This document shows positions 28,168 to 36,935 of a stretch of 64,000 nt of DNA, piece after piece (the stretch's first letter is position 1; the number at the start of each line of letters is the position of its first letter). The translations under genes were made by a program, and so were the position numbers. The notes beneath the pieces are model-generated. The model ran no database searches. It saw only the letters and a list, made by a program, of their open reading frames with translations, and was not told the DNA's origin. The stretch spans positions 372,001 to 436,000 of the forward strand of contig NZ_JBIWGZ010000004.1 of the NCBI RefSeq assembly GCF_044763875.1, written 5' to 3'. The DNA is from Rummeliibacillus sp044763875. GTDB lineage: Bacteria > Bacillota > Bacilli > Bacillales_A > Planococcaceae.

Positions 28168-28288
28168 GAGAGTTTATTCGCTCTTTGAAAGGAGTTGTTC
28201 GCTCTTTCAATAGATTTATTCGCTTCTTCTAGTGCTTTATTCGCTTTTTTTTGAATTGTATTCTCTCTCTTAGCATTTTATGTCCTCG
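28165..28288. repeat. 124-bp repeat B, second copy
   Basis: Same length and orientation as 26035-26158, with scattered substitutions and no length change. It lies upstream of the Pit promoter region and abuts the interspersed GGTGCCAG motif. Confidence 0.75.
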
Positions 28289-28426
28289 TAAAATGACTCT
28301 TAACCATTCTGATTTGTGTAATACGAAACTTCAAAATGCTCATTCTCAAGCTTAAAATTAGTTGAGTCTTGGTGTACTTTTTAATTCCATCACCTACTAG
28401 TTCAATATATCATTCTAATTAATAGA

Positions 28427-28458
28427 GAACCGCTTCAGTACTTTTGCTGAAGCGGTTC
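28427..28458. terminator. Perfect 12-bp hairpin, possible terminator
   Basis: GAACCGCTTCAG/CTGAAGCGGTTC with an 8-base loop. It lacks a clear U tract on either strand. It could end transcripts leaving the M60 gene and its relic tail on the minus strand. Confidence 0.5.
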
Positions 28459-28611
28459 ATTATATAATACTGATATATTTAATTAGAGAATTAGTTCCTT
28501 GAATAATCTATACATTGGATAGCCTATTTAAAGTCTTCAGGAAAACTTTCCAAGCAAGGCCCTTTAACAAAAGTACCTCAACAAATAATCTAATTATCTT
28601 CTGTAGACTAG

Positions 28612-28830
28612 TAGGTTCGTCTGTTACGACATTTTTATCACTATCCGTTATAGTTTACTCGATTTGGTAAGTACCCGTTTTCTTCGTGTTGAAGCCATTC
28701 GCTGTTACTTGGATTTGCTTACTTAAATCGCCATCCTCGATATCAGATGCTGTTTCATCTTTGAGAAGGTCAAAATCCTGTTTAACTTCACCATCGTCAA
28801 GTCTTCCAATAGTGTTAAGGTAGGGAGACT
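28612..28830 (-). pseudogene. Relic of a further Ig-like (DUF5011) domain of the M60 protein
   Basis: Directly downstream of the M60 stop, in another frame, the minus strand reads SPYLNTIGRLDDGEV, then TASDIEDGDLSKQIQVTANG and NTKKTGTYQIE-stop, followed by TITDSDKNVVTDEPT. That is the beta-sandwich DUF5011 pattern (D-x-EDGDLT...VDT-x2-xGTY-xV-x-TDSDGN). One frameshift and one stop separate it from the M60 gene, so the ancestral peptidase was longer. Confidence 0.65.
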
Positions 28831-31800
28831 TTAGTTTTTTCCAAATTTAGCATCAGCCCATATCGTATGGTCTGAGGAATTACCGCTATCGTTAGCATCT
28901 GTTGTGATTAACTTCACTTCTTTTGCACCTGTAACAGGGATGTTGACATAGCCATGATCTGTGTGGGCCTTGAATACATCACTTGCAAATTTTTGTTCAC
29001 CATCTACCCATACTTCAAATGTAGCTGAAGATTCTTTTCCTTTTGCTACTTGATCGATCCCAATATAACTTTCAAAGAAATTAAAGCTTTTTCCTTCAAT
29101 GTCATACACTACTTCAGAGTTCGCGTGTGCACCGAGTCCTTTTGCATACGTTGTATCAACACCTTGTCTTAGTAATGTAATTGTATCACCAGCAATTGAT
29201 TTATCTTTTTGTAATGAGCCCCAACCTACTTTTGCAGATTTAGCTGTCATATCAGAAATATATTGCATGTCACTTATTACATTTACGTTCATTGTTTTTG
29301 TTTCTTGGATGCCTTCATCGTTTATTTCATAAACAACTTCATAGCTTCCTTTTTTCGCTACATCGACCGTATTCGATTTGATGACGACTGTTTTTGTTAT
29401 ATCTTGGCCACTATGAGAAATCGCTTTAACATAATCCATTGGATCAAATGCTTGATGTAGTTTAACTGTGACATTCTCTTCAGCAGATAGGGTAGGGGTA
29501 AATGCCTTTACTTCTACTGGTTTTAGCGTATTTAATTTTTTATCATAGCCAACGACTTTGTACGTATAATTTTTTGTTGTATCTACATTTTCATCGATAA
29601 ATTGTCCGGTACTAGTAAAGCCGATTAATTCATTATCTCTAAAAATTTCATAACCTAAGAAATCATCTTGATCCGCTTTATCAACCGATAAATATAGCGT
29701 ATTTGTTTCGTCAGCGTGGTTTGAAGCAAATTTTACGTTTACTTCTTTACCTTTCATACCATTTCCTTTATAGCCTGCTGCACTATTATTTAAATACCAT
29801 ATTTTTTTATCTGGTTTTGGATATTTGCTCGTTTTTGCTTTTGTTTCGTCAGTTACGACAAAGCCATGACGAGCAAAATGTTCACTTAAATCTAAACCAA
29901 GTGCTTCCGAAGAGAATTCAACTAAATATTGTTGTTTAGATCGATCACCATCTGAAAGTGTCACATCTCGTTCGCGGTATAAAGAATTTAATTTACCCCA
30001 ATATCCTGGGCTATACATTTCAAGTTGCCAATAAACAGCTAGTTTTTCAAATAAACCTTGATTGTTATAATCTTTTGAATTTTCTTTCAGTACGTTTTTA
30101 TAGACGTTCGCTTCATAAGGGATACGTCCATCGATTTTGCCGTAAAATGCTGACATATGCTGCGGAAGCATATTGTTTGTTACTTCACCGATAGTTCGTA
30201 CTCCAATATCCATGCGATGACCGATTTCATGGATAACGCCCCATGAGCCACCTTTTTCTTCAAATGGAACTAAGATATTGGATACGACATCATCCAGTGT
30301 ACCGATATGATCGCCAGCCGCATACATATACGCATAAGGCTGTGCAAGTCGTACGTTTTCTCTAATTAATTTAGGGTCATTTTTTTCATTTCGTCCATCT
30401 AAACCGTAATACTTAAATAATTCGTCCATTAGACGATTATACGATTCAATTGTTTGTAGTGGGCTGTAGCCATTTTCTATATACGTTTTGTAAGCACCTG
30501 TTGCAGTACCTGTCCAGAATAAATGGTCACTAACGATTTCTACGATATCTAGCACTTCGCGATCTTCAACATTAGGATGTTTTGCTATATCTTCATCAAT
30601 TTTTTTCTTATAGTCGATTAAAAATTGTTTGAACTCATCGACATTTATAGACTTCGTTGCAAAAGGAATGCGATCAACACCTTCAAATCTTAATGTAGGT
30701 GCTTTACCTTGCTGTTCAGCTGTATATGGATTTTCAATATAAATTGTTCCACCCGGTGTGACTTCCTTTTTATTATAAGAAGTTTTAGTGATTGCAGGAA
30801 CAGTGATGACGTTTTTACCGACTTTTAAGCTTACACTTTGTCTCCAACTATTCCAAGCACCTTCTTGTTGTGCAAAAGCTAAGCGTGGTAATGGCCCAGT
30901 TGTCGATGCATCAACGTAAACGATAATTTGATCGCCCGGCTGAGCAGCAAGTCCAGTTGGTTGCAAATTGTTGCCGAAGCCGAACTTTAATTTTTCATTC
31001 GCATGCTTTACCATATCCCCATGTTGCTCGGCTACTATTATTCTTCCTTCTGTAACGACTTCACCATTAATCACTTTTTTAGCTAACTCTATATTCTCTT
31101 TATAAGTAGGATATAGTGGATGAGTTTTTACTTCTGCTTCTAGTGCGTTAATTTGCTCGATACTATTGAATTCAGGTGAAACTTTGTTCATTGTACCGTC
31201 AGTAAATAACTTCGCCATTTTATCGTTTAACGTATCTTCTTTATAAAAGGCTAACTCTGATGCACTTGCCCAGTCTTGATTTGCTTTAGTGAAAACAAAT
31301 TTTACTCGTTTAAATTCTGTAGGCTTGAACTGAATTTCCACGATATCTCCAGTAGAACCTGTATATTCACCAGATGAAACGAGTGTAAAATCATTGCCTG
31401 TATCTGTAGTGGAGCTATAAATTTTAAACTGCTGGGCAAAACCTTTACCTTTCGCAGAAGATTGACGGGCAGCGTAGACAATTCTATTTAACGTAGACGC
31501 TTCATCGAACTGGATCACGACTTCATTTGTAAATGATGCACTATTCGGTTTTCCAGTTTCCCAATATGTATTCATGTCGCCATCAATCGCTTTATCAATA
31601 GTAGAATCAGCATATTTTCCACCGTTGTTAGTGATTGATTTAATGTTCGTGTTCGCCATTTTAAATACGTCATCGTATGCTTTTAAAATCTCTTTTTCAT
31701 ACAAATCAAATATTTTCACCGAAGCGATCGTAGGATTAGTACTAGCTTCAGCTGAAGTTTTGACAATGCTTCCATTCGGATTTTCACTTGCTAAAACATT

Positions 31801-31863
31801 CAATGGACCGCCGACTAAATTCAATGCCAAGGCAGACACTGTTACAATTTTTACTACTTTCAT
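28831..31863 (-). CDS. Secreted M60-family (mucinase/enhancin-like) metallopeptidase
   Basis: 1010 residues with a signal peptide (MKVVKIVTVSALALNLVGG...ASE). A discoidin/F5-8C (CBM32-like) domain lies at about 75-220 (TYWETGKPNS...IVYAARQSS). The M60 domain follows at about 280-660, with zinc motif HEIGH at 545-549. A beta-sandwich DUF5011-like part occupies about 790-850 (KKGSYEVVYEINDEG). A C-terminal NPCBM sugar-binding domain covers 860-1010 (GLGAHANSEVVYDI). M60 enzymes cleave heavily glycosylated mucins. AGGAGG precedes ATG 31863. A terminator and a c-di-GMP-I riboswitch lie in its leader, so c-di-GMP very likely controls it. Confidence 0.93.
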   Translation of the reverse strand: MKVVKIVTVSALALNLVGGPLNVLASENPNGSIVKTSAEASTNPTIASVKIFDLYEKEILKAYDDVFKMANTNIKSITNNGGKYADSTIDKAIDGDMNTYWETGKPNSASFTNEVVIQFDEASTLNRIVYAARQSSAKGKGFAQQFKIYSSTTDTGNDFTLVSSGEYTGSTGDIVEIQFKPTEFKRVKFVFTKANQDWASASELAFYKEDTLNDKMAKLFTDGTMNKVSPEFNSIEQINALEAEVKTHPLYPTYKENIELAKKVINGEVVTEGRIIVAEQHGDMVKHANEKLKFGFGNNLQPTGLAAQPGDQIIVYVDASTTGPLPRLAFAQQEGAWNSWRQSVSLKVGKNVITVPAITKTSYNKKEVTPGGTIYIENPYTAEQQGKAPTLRFEGVDRIPFATKSINVDEFKQFLIDYKKKIDEDIAKHPNVEDREVLDIVEIVSDHLFWTGTATGAYKTYIENGYSPLQTIESYNRLMDELFKYYGLDGRNEKNDPKLIRENVRLAQPYAYMYAAGDHIGTLDDVVSNILVPFEEKGGSWGVIHEIGHRMDIGVRTIGEVTNNMLPQHMSAFYGKIDGRIPYEANVYKNVLKENSKDYNNQGLFEKLAVYWQLEMYSPGYWGKLNSLYRERDVTLSDGDRSKQQYLVEFSSEALGLDLSEHFARHGFVVTDETKAKTSKYPKPDKKIWYLNNSAAGYKGNGMKGKEVNVKFASNHADETNTLYLSVDKADQDDFLGYEIFRDNELIGFTSTGQFIDENVDTTKNYTYKVVGYDKKLNTLKPVEVKAFTPTLSAEENVTVKLHQAFDPMDYVKAISHSGQDITKTVVIKSNTVDVAKKGSYEVVYEINDEGIQETKTMNVNVISDMQYISDMTAKSAKVGWGSLQKDKSIAGDTITLLRQGVDTTYAKGLGAHANSEVVYDIEGKSFNFFESYIGIDQVAKGKESSATFEVWVDGEQKFASDVFKAHTDHGYVNIPVTGAKEVKLITTDANDSGNSSDHTIWADAKFGKN

Positions 31864-31904
31864 ACATAATTCCTCCTAATGAATTTTTTTCCTAAGGAGC
31901 ACAT

Positions 31905-31930
31905 AAAAAAGCTACTCAAAGAAGAGTAGC
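31905..31930 (-). terminator. Leader terminator between riboswitch and M60 gene
   Basis: On the minus strand GCTACTC/GAGTAGC with a 6-base loop is followed by TTTTTT, about 40 bases before the M60 start. It is well placed as the expression platform of the riboswitch. Confidence 0.85.
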
Positions 31931-31991
31931 TTAATTTCAAATAAGGAAATCATAAAAAAATCCCACATAAAAAATGAGAGCACTGAAAAAC

Positions 31992-32018
31992 GCTAAAAGA
32001 TGAAAAATTCGTCTTTTA
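31992..32018 (-). promoter_or_regulatory. Second leader hairpin in the M60 5' UTR
   Basis: CTAAAAGA/TCTTTTAG stem with GTTTTTC downstream on the minus strand, between riboswitch core and the terminator. It may be an additional terminator or an alternative pairing partner. Confidence 0.55.
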
Positions 32019-32107
32019 GAAATTATATTAAAAAATCATTTTTCGGTGGATTGCAGATAAATGCAATATTTTTTACGACCTTATTAAACAAAAAGTATTA
32101 TGTACTC

Positions 32108-32185
32108 TTTGGCAACTGGCTGACATAGTTATAAACCTTAGTCCCTATAGCTTTGCGTCCCTAAATTTCTTTAGGTTTGCCTATT
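32108..32185 (-). promoter_or_regulatory. c-di-GMP-I (GEMM-I) riboswitch
   Basis: On the minus strand the core reads GGCAAACC, a small hairpin, GGGACGCAAAGC, a hairpin with GGGACTAA, then TCAGCCAGTTGCC. These are the conserved GEMM-I blocks in order, including the GNRA-like/receptor pieces and the closing GGCA...TTGCC pairing. It lies about 245 bases before the M60 start, with a terminator hairpin between. A sigma-A-like promoter ends just before the core. Binding of c-di-GMP should set read-through into the peptidase gene. The direction of control (on or off) is not certain from sequence. Confidence 0.92.
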
Positions 32186-32190
32186 CAATT

Positions 32191-32219
32191 TTTATACAAT
32201 AAAGAATAGCATAGTGAAA
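32191..32219 (-). promoter_or_regulatory. Promoter of the riboswitch-M60 transcript
   Basis: Minus strand: TTTCAC (32219-32214), a 17-base spacer, TATAAA (32196-32191). Transcription would start a few bases before the riboswitch core, as expected. Confidence 0.6.
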
Positions 32220-32832
32220 ATAATTACCAAAGAACAATTTATACTATATTTTCCATTAAAAGATCAAATAAATGAATTTGTTATGGACCTATTTAACTTA
32301 GATGAAACTGAAAAAAGAAGTTAGATCTTTTGGTTTAGACAATTAATAATAGACGGGGATAGGGAGGGTGGGTAAAAATATACGGAGTATTTACTATTTA
32401 TTTACAATTGAATTTATCAATAACAAATATCCTATAAAAATAACTAATGATATTTTTGCTTGCCTTGAAGTCCAGATGAAGGAGTCAAAGGTATTTTTAG
32501 AAAGGATTAAATATAATAATCAAGAAATAGTGGTTGATAAAAAATATTTTAGTGATAAGCATAAAGTATCGAATGTCTATAGATACACATTAATTATTTA
32601 AGTAAATAAAATTACATTGGAAGAGAATTCGTGTGTATTTTCACCTAACTACAATTATGAAGATATATCTATGAAAAGTGTGAAAAAAATAGCTCTATTT
32701 TAGTTATTTTAGAATCGCCCCATAAAAATGAATCTTATAATAAATTTAATGTAAAAGGACTAGCACAAGGACCTACTGAGCGATGGCTGTATAAGTGTCT
32801 TTCACAGGTTGTTAATGAAATGAGAATACATA

Positions 32833-32876
32833 TAGGGTAATGCTTAAGGTGAAAATATGTAAAAAGTAGTAAGAGA
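32833..32876 (+). repeat. 44-base perfect repeat, copy 1
   Basis: TAGGGTAATGCTTAAGGTGA and the 24 bases after it are identical (44/44) to 36936-36979, 4.1 kb away and in the same orientation. Confidence 0.85.
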
Positions 32877-32902
32877 ATATTTAAATAAAAATAGGGCTTT
32901 TT

Positions 32903-32957
32903 ATTATTTCCAATATTTTGTATCATAAGGAGATTACATATTTATGAAATGAGATGG
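32903..32957 (+). repeat. Degenerate repeat shared with 34610-34652
   Basis: ATTATTTC(C/T)AATATTTTGTATCATAA and TTTATGAAATGAGATGG occur in both places, with an indel between. It appears to be the 5' flank of small accessory genes. Confidence 0.6.
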
Positions 32958-33031
32958 GGAGCTACAGGGTTGCCATTTTTTTATCAAATTGTGAGATAAG
33001 CTACTCTTTAAGCTCAAGTTTAAAAGATATG

Positions 33032-33092
33032 ATCTGAAGTAGTGCTTTCTATAGTCAACTTATATACTGGGTTAGGCTCTTTAATTTCCCCA
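33032..33092 (+). repeat. 61-base repeat, copy 1
   Basis: 53 of 61 bases match 35355-35415 in the same orientation (ATCTGAAGT...TTTAATTTCCCCA). Copy 2 precedes an acidic paralogue; copy 1 lies beyond the stop of another, which is on the opposite strand. Confidence 0.7.
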
Positions 33093-33145
33093 GAATTTTA
33101 GAAGAAAAAAACACTCAAATTAATGAGCGTTCTCTTCTTACAATA

Positions 33146-33628
33146 CTATCTATATTTTTTTAGCTTTTCTAAATCTTTTCTAAAATCACTTTTATAAGTG
33201 TAATCTGAAATATAATCTAGAAAATCCGCAAACTCATTTCCTTTTTCATAAAATGATTCAATAAATTCTTTAGTATCGCTAACTAATAGCTGTTCATCTA
33301 CTGATAAGAGTAAATTACTTTTATTTTTCTTTTCAAACTTAATTTCGATAGGTGTATTAGGGAAATAAATTTCACCTTCTCCATTTTCTAAGAAATTTTC
33401 TAATGCATTTTTATAAAAATACCATAAAGAATCAATATCATCATATGCTTCAAAATCTTCAATTTTTCCATGAACACCGTTTTCAAATACAATAACACCA
33501 TCTAAATTGAATAGCCCATCTTCAAAAACATCTTTTTTTATAGCAATAATTTCTTTTATTTCTTCTTTTTTCTTAATATTTATAAACTTATCTTCTTCTC
33601 GAAAATATATAAAAGTTTTGATTTTCAT
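33146..33628 (-). CDS. Acidic 160-residue protein, immunity-like paralogue 1
   Basis: 160 residues, strongly acidic with Lys patches, no signal or membrane segment. It begins MKIKTFIYFREEDKF and shares the order of motifs with 35484-35978 and 36311-36793: NLDG-x-I-x-FENG, a DDIDSLWYFYKNALENFLENG core, PNTPIEIKFEKK, then LLLSVDEQLLVSD and a C-terminal helix. AAAGGGG lies 8 bases before the ATG. Paralogues of this size and charge in a scrambled accessory region are typical of toxin-immunity arrays; the family itself was not recognised. Confidence 0.65.
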   Translation of the reverse strand: MKIKTFIYFREEDKFINIKKKEEIKEIIAIKKDVFEDGLFNLDGVIVFENGVHGKIEDFEAYDDIDSLWYFYKNALENFLENGEGEIYFPNTPIEIKFEKKNKSNLLLSVDEQLLVSDTKEFIESFYEKGNEFADFLDYISDYTYKSDFRKDLEKLKKYR

Positions 33629-33901
33629 TTAATAGTTCCCCTTTAATGTTTTCACTACTTTATCTTTTAGTACTTTTTTAAAAGTTTTACTACCCTAATG
33701 CTATCCGAGCATCGGCTTTTATTTTTTATAAAAGCCTATCTAAAAGGGAATATGATGTAAACATATTTTAGAAAAAGAAAACTTTATATTTATTACCTTC
33801 TAAATACTGTAAATATTTAGAAGGTGTTATCCGACAAAAATCGACAAGATTATATCTATACAAGTACTTAAAAAGGCAGCTAATAAGCTACCCTTTAAGA
33901 A

Positions 33902-34075
33902 TTACATATGATTTTTTAGATATTGTTCTTCTCTTAATTTTTCTGCTTTAGAACGTCTATCAATGCCGAAATATTCAATTGATATTCTATTCAAAAGAAT
34001 ACACCTTGCTTCAGGTTCTAATTTGTTAATTTCTTTTCCAATTTCTTCGAATGTTTCATTAATATTTTTCATCAT
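33902..34075 (-). CDS. 57-residue charged small protein
   Basis: Too short for common cut-offs but has a good site, AGAAAGGATT, before ATG 34075 (a second ATG follows at once). It reads MMKNINETFEEIGKEINKLE, then PEARCILLNRISIEYFG and a basic end (RRSKAEKLREEQYLKNHM). Predicted helical and cytosolic. Same strand as the acidic paralogue at 33146. Function unknown. Confidence 0.55.
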   Translation of the reverse strand: MMKNINETFEEIGKEINKLEPEARCILLNRISIEYFGIDRRSKAEKLREEQYLKNHM

Positions 34076-34311
34076 CAATCAAATCCTTTCTAATTAGGGC
34101 GTAATTAAACGCTCTGTATAAATTCAATATAAATAAAATTTAAAAAAGATTGATGTTTCTATCATAGCATGTAATTGGTAGGAGAAAATATCATTATCCA
34201 AAATTATAAAAATATAAACACATAATAAATAATAACGTATCAAATAGCACCATAAGAAATGTGAGAATTCTTTTTATTAATAATGGAGAAAGCTGATAGA
34301 AGAATGTATAA

Positions 34312-34464
34312 ATGAAAATAGAAACATATATTGATATTTGTGTTCCTTTGGATGAAAAAGATGAAATAAAGCGTTTTACAGATAGCAAAGAGGATTTTAT
34401 TGTAGAAGATTTATTGGCATTAGATGGAACCAATAGTGTTCCAATTCTATCTTTTGTTTTATAA
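34312..34464 (+). pseudogene. Truncated fourth copy of the acidic paralogue
   Basis: Fifty codons from MKIETYIDICVPLDEKDEIK to VEDLLALDGT, then unrelated sequence and a stop. It is nearly identical to the first ~45 residues of the 36311 protein but lacks five residues near position 8 and everything after the LDGT turn. A broken duplicate. Confidence 0.8.
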
Positions 34465-34609
34465 GTAAAACAAAAGTTGTAATAGGTACTAAGTGTTGTC
34501 AAAGCCAATTGAACTTATTCGGATTAGAATTGGATAAATATAACTTTTGTAGTAAAAATCCGATGAATAATGAAAATGGTTGTAATTTCAGTTCTTTCCA
34601 TTATTTCTA

Positions 34610-34876
34610 ATATTTTGTATCATAAAGAGAATGAATTTATGAAATGAGATGGCAACTTGTCACAGTATAAATTTGAACGGTGGAGTTACCGTTTATTAAT
34701 CGATTAGTGAGTTAGGGTATACACATAAAATAGGTGCAGAGCTTGATGTGGATTGTTCAACACAGGCTTCAGTATTGAGTTTTATGAAGATTATATTAGT
34801 GACGATGATGTACAAATGGAATCACTCTTGTACAACAAAAATAAATCCGTTAAAAAAGTTGAAAGGGGTACAATTT
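34610..34876 (+). other. Repeat flank and frameshifted fragment before a small membrane gene
   Basis: 34610-34652 repeats 32903-32957. From about 34700 one frame reads HKIGAELDVDCSTQASVLSF and then, shifted by one, EFYEDYISDDDVQMESLLYN, which together look like one acidic protein interrupted by a frameshift. Not identified; possibly another immunity relic. Confidence 0.4.
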
Positions 34877-35077
34877 ATGAACTTTTTATCAAAAAAATTT
34901 TTAGGTAATTCAATAATAGTTTGGATAATAATTAGTTTATTATATCCAATTGGATTATATTATATTATTATGAAACACAATGCTCAAGGATTCTACTTTT
35001 TGTTATTAGGGACTGGTTTGAGTTTCCTTTTTGAAAATGTAATATTTAAAAAGAAAGAGAAAGAAAAAAATAAATAA
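34877..35077 (+). CDS. Small two-helix membrane protein
   Basis: 66 residues: MNFLSKKFLGNSIIVWIIIS with a first helix through LLYPIGLYYIIM, a polar turn KHNAQG, a second helix FYFLLLGTGLSFLFENVIF, and a strongly basic tail (KKKEKEKNK). AAAGGGGTAC precedes the ATG; an upstream in-frame start only extends into a relic. Unknown function. It sits among degenerate acidic-paralogue genes and could be an immunity-type membrane protein (weak inference). Confidence 0.5.
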   Translation: MNFLSKKFLGNSIIVWIIISLLYPIGLYYIIMKHNAQGFYFLLLGTGLSFLFENVIFKKKEKEKNK

Positions 35078-35354
35078 AAGAAGGAAATCAAGGGGGATAC
35101 GCCTTATCAATGAAACTGTATTGTAAGAAATAGAAAAAGATGATTTCTGTATTTTCAGCTAAGGAACGCTGAAAATCTCCCCCTTTCCCCAGTCGCCTGT
35201 ATTACCTAAAACCCTTATGCCCGTAATTACAAAATCCCCATTTGTATTTGAAATTGACTTAACAATTCATTTCATTTACAAATGGAGATTTATTAGTTAA
35301 TAAGTTCTTTCATTAATCATCATTGAGGTTTGGTAGCTGTAATTTCTAAATATA

Positions 35355-35415
35355 ATCTGAAGTCGGGCTCTCTATAATCAGCTTATATACATGGTTAGGT
35401 TCTTTAATTTCCCCA
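35355..35415 (+). repeat. 61-base repeat, copy 2
   Basis: Partner of 33032-33092. It ends about 70 bases before the acidic gene at 35484. Between 35078 and 35355 only two small hairpins and no gene are seen. Confidence 0.7.
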
Positions 35416-35483
35416 ACTATTTACAGAATACCTGGGAAAGCGTAAGACTATAGAGATAGAGGTTGATTAAGAAGGAGAATTCT

Positions 35484-35978
35484 ATGAAAATAGAAACTTA
35501 TATTTATTTAGAAAATGAGGACAAATATGTTAGTTTGAGTGAAAAAGAGAAAATTAAAGGTTTTGTTAGTCGAAAAGAAGACTTTATGGAAGATGGATTT
35601 TTAAATTTAGACGGAACTATAACATTTAAAAATGGGGAAAAGGGAGAGATTATCGATTTTGATGAATCAGATGAAATTTCACCTCTCTGGCATTATTATA
35701 AAAATGCTTTAATAGATTATTTAAATGAAGGATATGGGGAAGTTTATTATCCAAATGCACCATTAGAAATAAAATTTGAAAAAAAATCAAAAAATGAGTT
35801 AATGTTATCCTTAGAAAATCAAATTTTAATTTGTGATCAAAAAGAATTTCTAGAAGAATTTTATAATGCTGCGATCAAATTCATTGAATTCACTGATTAT
35901 ATAAGTGAAGGGCAGTATTATGATGATTTAAAAGAAGAATTAGCAGTAATAAAAAATTGGAATGAAAATCTAATATAG
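35484..35978 (+). CDS. Acidic 164-residue protein, immunity-like paralogue 2
   Basis: Starts MKIETYIYLENEDKYVSLSE after AAGGAG. Shares with the other copies NLDGTITFKNG, LWHYYKNALIDYLNEGYGEV, YYPNAPLEIKFEKK, LMLSLENQILICDQ and a final helical part. Acidic, soluble, no catalytic motif seen. The core LWHYY...GYGxVYYPxxPLEIKxEKKSKxEL is the conserved heart of the family. It is followed by a strong hairpin. Role inferred from charge, size and paralogy; unknown otherwise. Confidence 0.68.
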   Translation: MKIETYIYLENEDKYVSLSEKEKIKGFVSRKEDFMEDGFLNLDGTITFKNGEKGEIIDFDESDEISPLWHYYKNALIDYLNEGYGEVYYPNAPLEIKFEKKSKNELMLSLENQILICDQKEFLEEFYNAAIKFIEFTDYISEGQYYDDLKEELAVIKNWNENLI

Positions 35979-36041
35979 ATAAGCGAAGAAAAAAGGTGTT
36001 TTATAAGAGTGTCCACTGAAAAAGTCTATAAAGTATTCTTA

Positions 36042-36084
36042 AGCAAAATCTTGAACGATTTAACGTTCAAGATTTTGCTCTTTT
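36042..36084 (+). terminator. 15-bp perfect hairpin after the acidic gene
   Basis: AGCAAAATCTTGAAC/GTTCAAGATTTTGCT with an 8-base loop, then CTTTTG. GTGTCCACTGAAAAAGTC just before it resembles an insertion-sequence end, so the hairpin may belong to an IS remnant. Confidence 0.65.
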
Positions 36085-36211
36085 GTTAAATCCCATAAGG
36101 GAAATTTAAAATTATCAGTTGAAGAGGCTAAAATTATAACAACACCGATTACGAAAAAAATGATAATCGTTCATCCAACGGATACATTAAGTAATGCGCC
36201 TTTATCTTTGT

Positions 36212-36292
36212 TCTAACCACTATGATGGCGTAACTTATGTTTTAGGAATTAATAAAGGACATTTGCATCAATTATATCCCAGAACTAAATAG
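36212..36292 (+). pseudogene. Tail of a polymorphic-toxin-like protein
   Basis: Twenty-six codons reading SNHYDGVTYVLGINKGHLHQ then LYPRTK-stop, ending 18 bases before the acidic paralogue at 36311. The frame upstream is broken. A His/Tyr-rich C-terminal end abutting a small acidic gene is the usual layout of a toxin C-terminus and its immunity gene. This is the best local support for the immunity reading, but it is short. Confidence 0.4.
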
Positions 36293-36310
36293 AATAAGGG
36301 GGATGAATAA

Positions 36311-36793
36311 ATGAAAATAGAAACATATATTTTACTAGAAGATAAAGATATTTGTGTTCCTTTGGTTGAACAAGATGAAATAAAGCGTTTTGCAGATAGT
36401 AAAGAGGGTTTAATTGTAGAGGATTTATTGGCATTAGATGGAACGATTACCTTTAAACACAAAAATGATAGTATAGCAGATTTCGAAAATTTGGACGATA
36501 TTAATACCCTTTGGCATTATTATTCGAATGCTCTTTTTGAATTTTTAGATGAAGGATACGGACAGGTTTATTATCCCGATTTGCCATTGGAAATTAAGTT
36601 AGAAAAGAAATCAAAGAAGGAATTAATTTTATCTTTAGAAGATCAAATTTTAGTGTGTGATATAGATATTTTTTTAAAAGAATTTTATAAAGCAGGTAAT
36701 GAATTTATTGAATTAAGAAATTTTATTACAGATAGTAAATATGATGATTATTTAAAAAAGAGTATAAAGAAATTAATAAAATATATCGGTTGA
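36311..36793 (+). CDS. Acidic 160-residue protein, immunity-like paralogue 3
   Basis: Begins MKIETYILLEDKDICVPLVE and shares LALDGTITFKH, LWHYYSNALFEFLDEGYGQV, YYPDLPLEIKLEKKSKKELI and LSLEDQILVCDIDIFLKEF with its paralogues. AAGGGGGATG precedes the ATG. It follows a toxin-like tail by 18 bases. The broken copy at 34312 is closest to this one, so the two arose by recent duplication. No enzymatic motif; soluble. Family name not recognised. Confidence 0.68.
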   Translation: MKIETYILLEDKDICVPLVEQDEIKRFADSKEGLIVEDLLALDGTITFKHKNDSIADFENLDDINTLWHYYSNALFEFLDEGYGQVYYPDLPLEIKLEKKSKKELILSLEDQILVCDIDIFLKEFYKAGNEFIELRNFITDSKYDDYLKKSIKKLIKYIG

Positions 36794-36935
36794 AATATTA
36801 ATTAGTTTGGGAAAGTGTCAACGATAAGCGAAGAAAAAAGGCGTCTAAGGACAGCCTTTTTTTGGTTATTAAGAGGAGTTAATATATTCAATTGATTGTG
36901 TAGCTTTTCTAACTATTAAAGGGGAGATACTTCAA

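Larger units (their letters stand above)
32220..33031. other. Degenerate accessory DNA with broken reading frames
   Basis: A 77-codon frame (32368-32601, RSIYYLFTIEFINNKYPIK start region) has no proper binding site spacing and no known family; it may be a gene fragment. A 44-base sequence at 32833-32876 and a 55-base sequence at 32903-32957 recur elsewhere in this region. Nothing here looks like an intact gene. Confidence 0.45.

Noticed and set aside
30000..30200. Open frames on the plus strand inside the M60 gene
   Set aside because: They are antisense shadows without binding sites; the minus-strand domains are continuous.
32368..32601. 77-codon ORF
   Set aside because: The GTG start has AGGGAGG directly abutting it, no family match, and flanking DNA is degenerate; kept only as a note.
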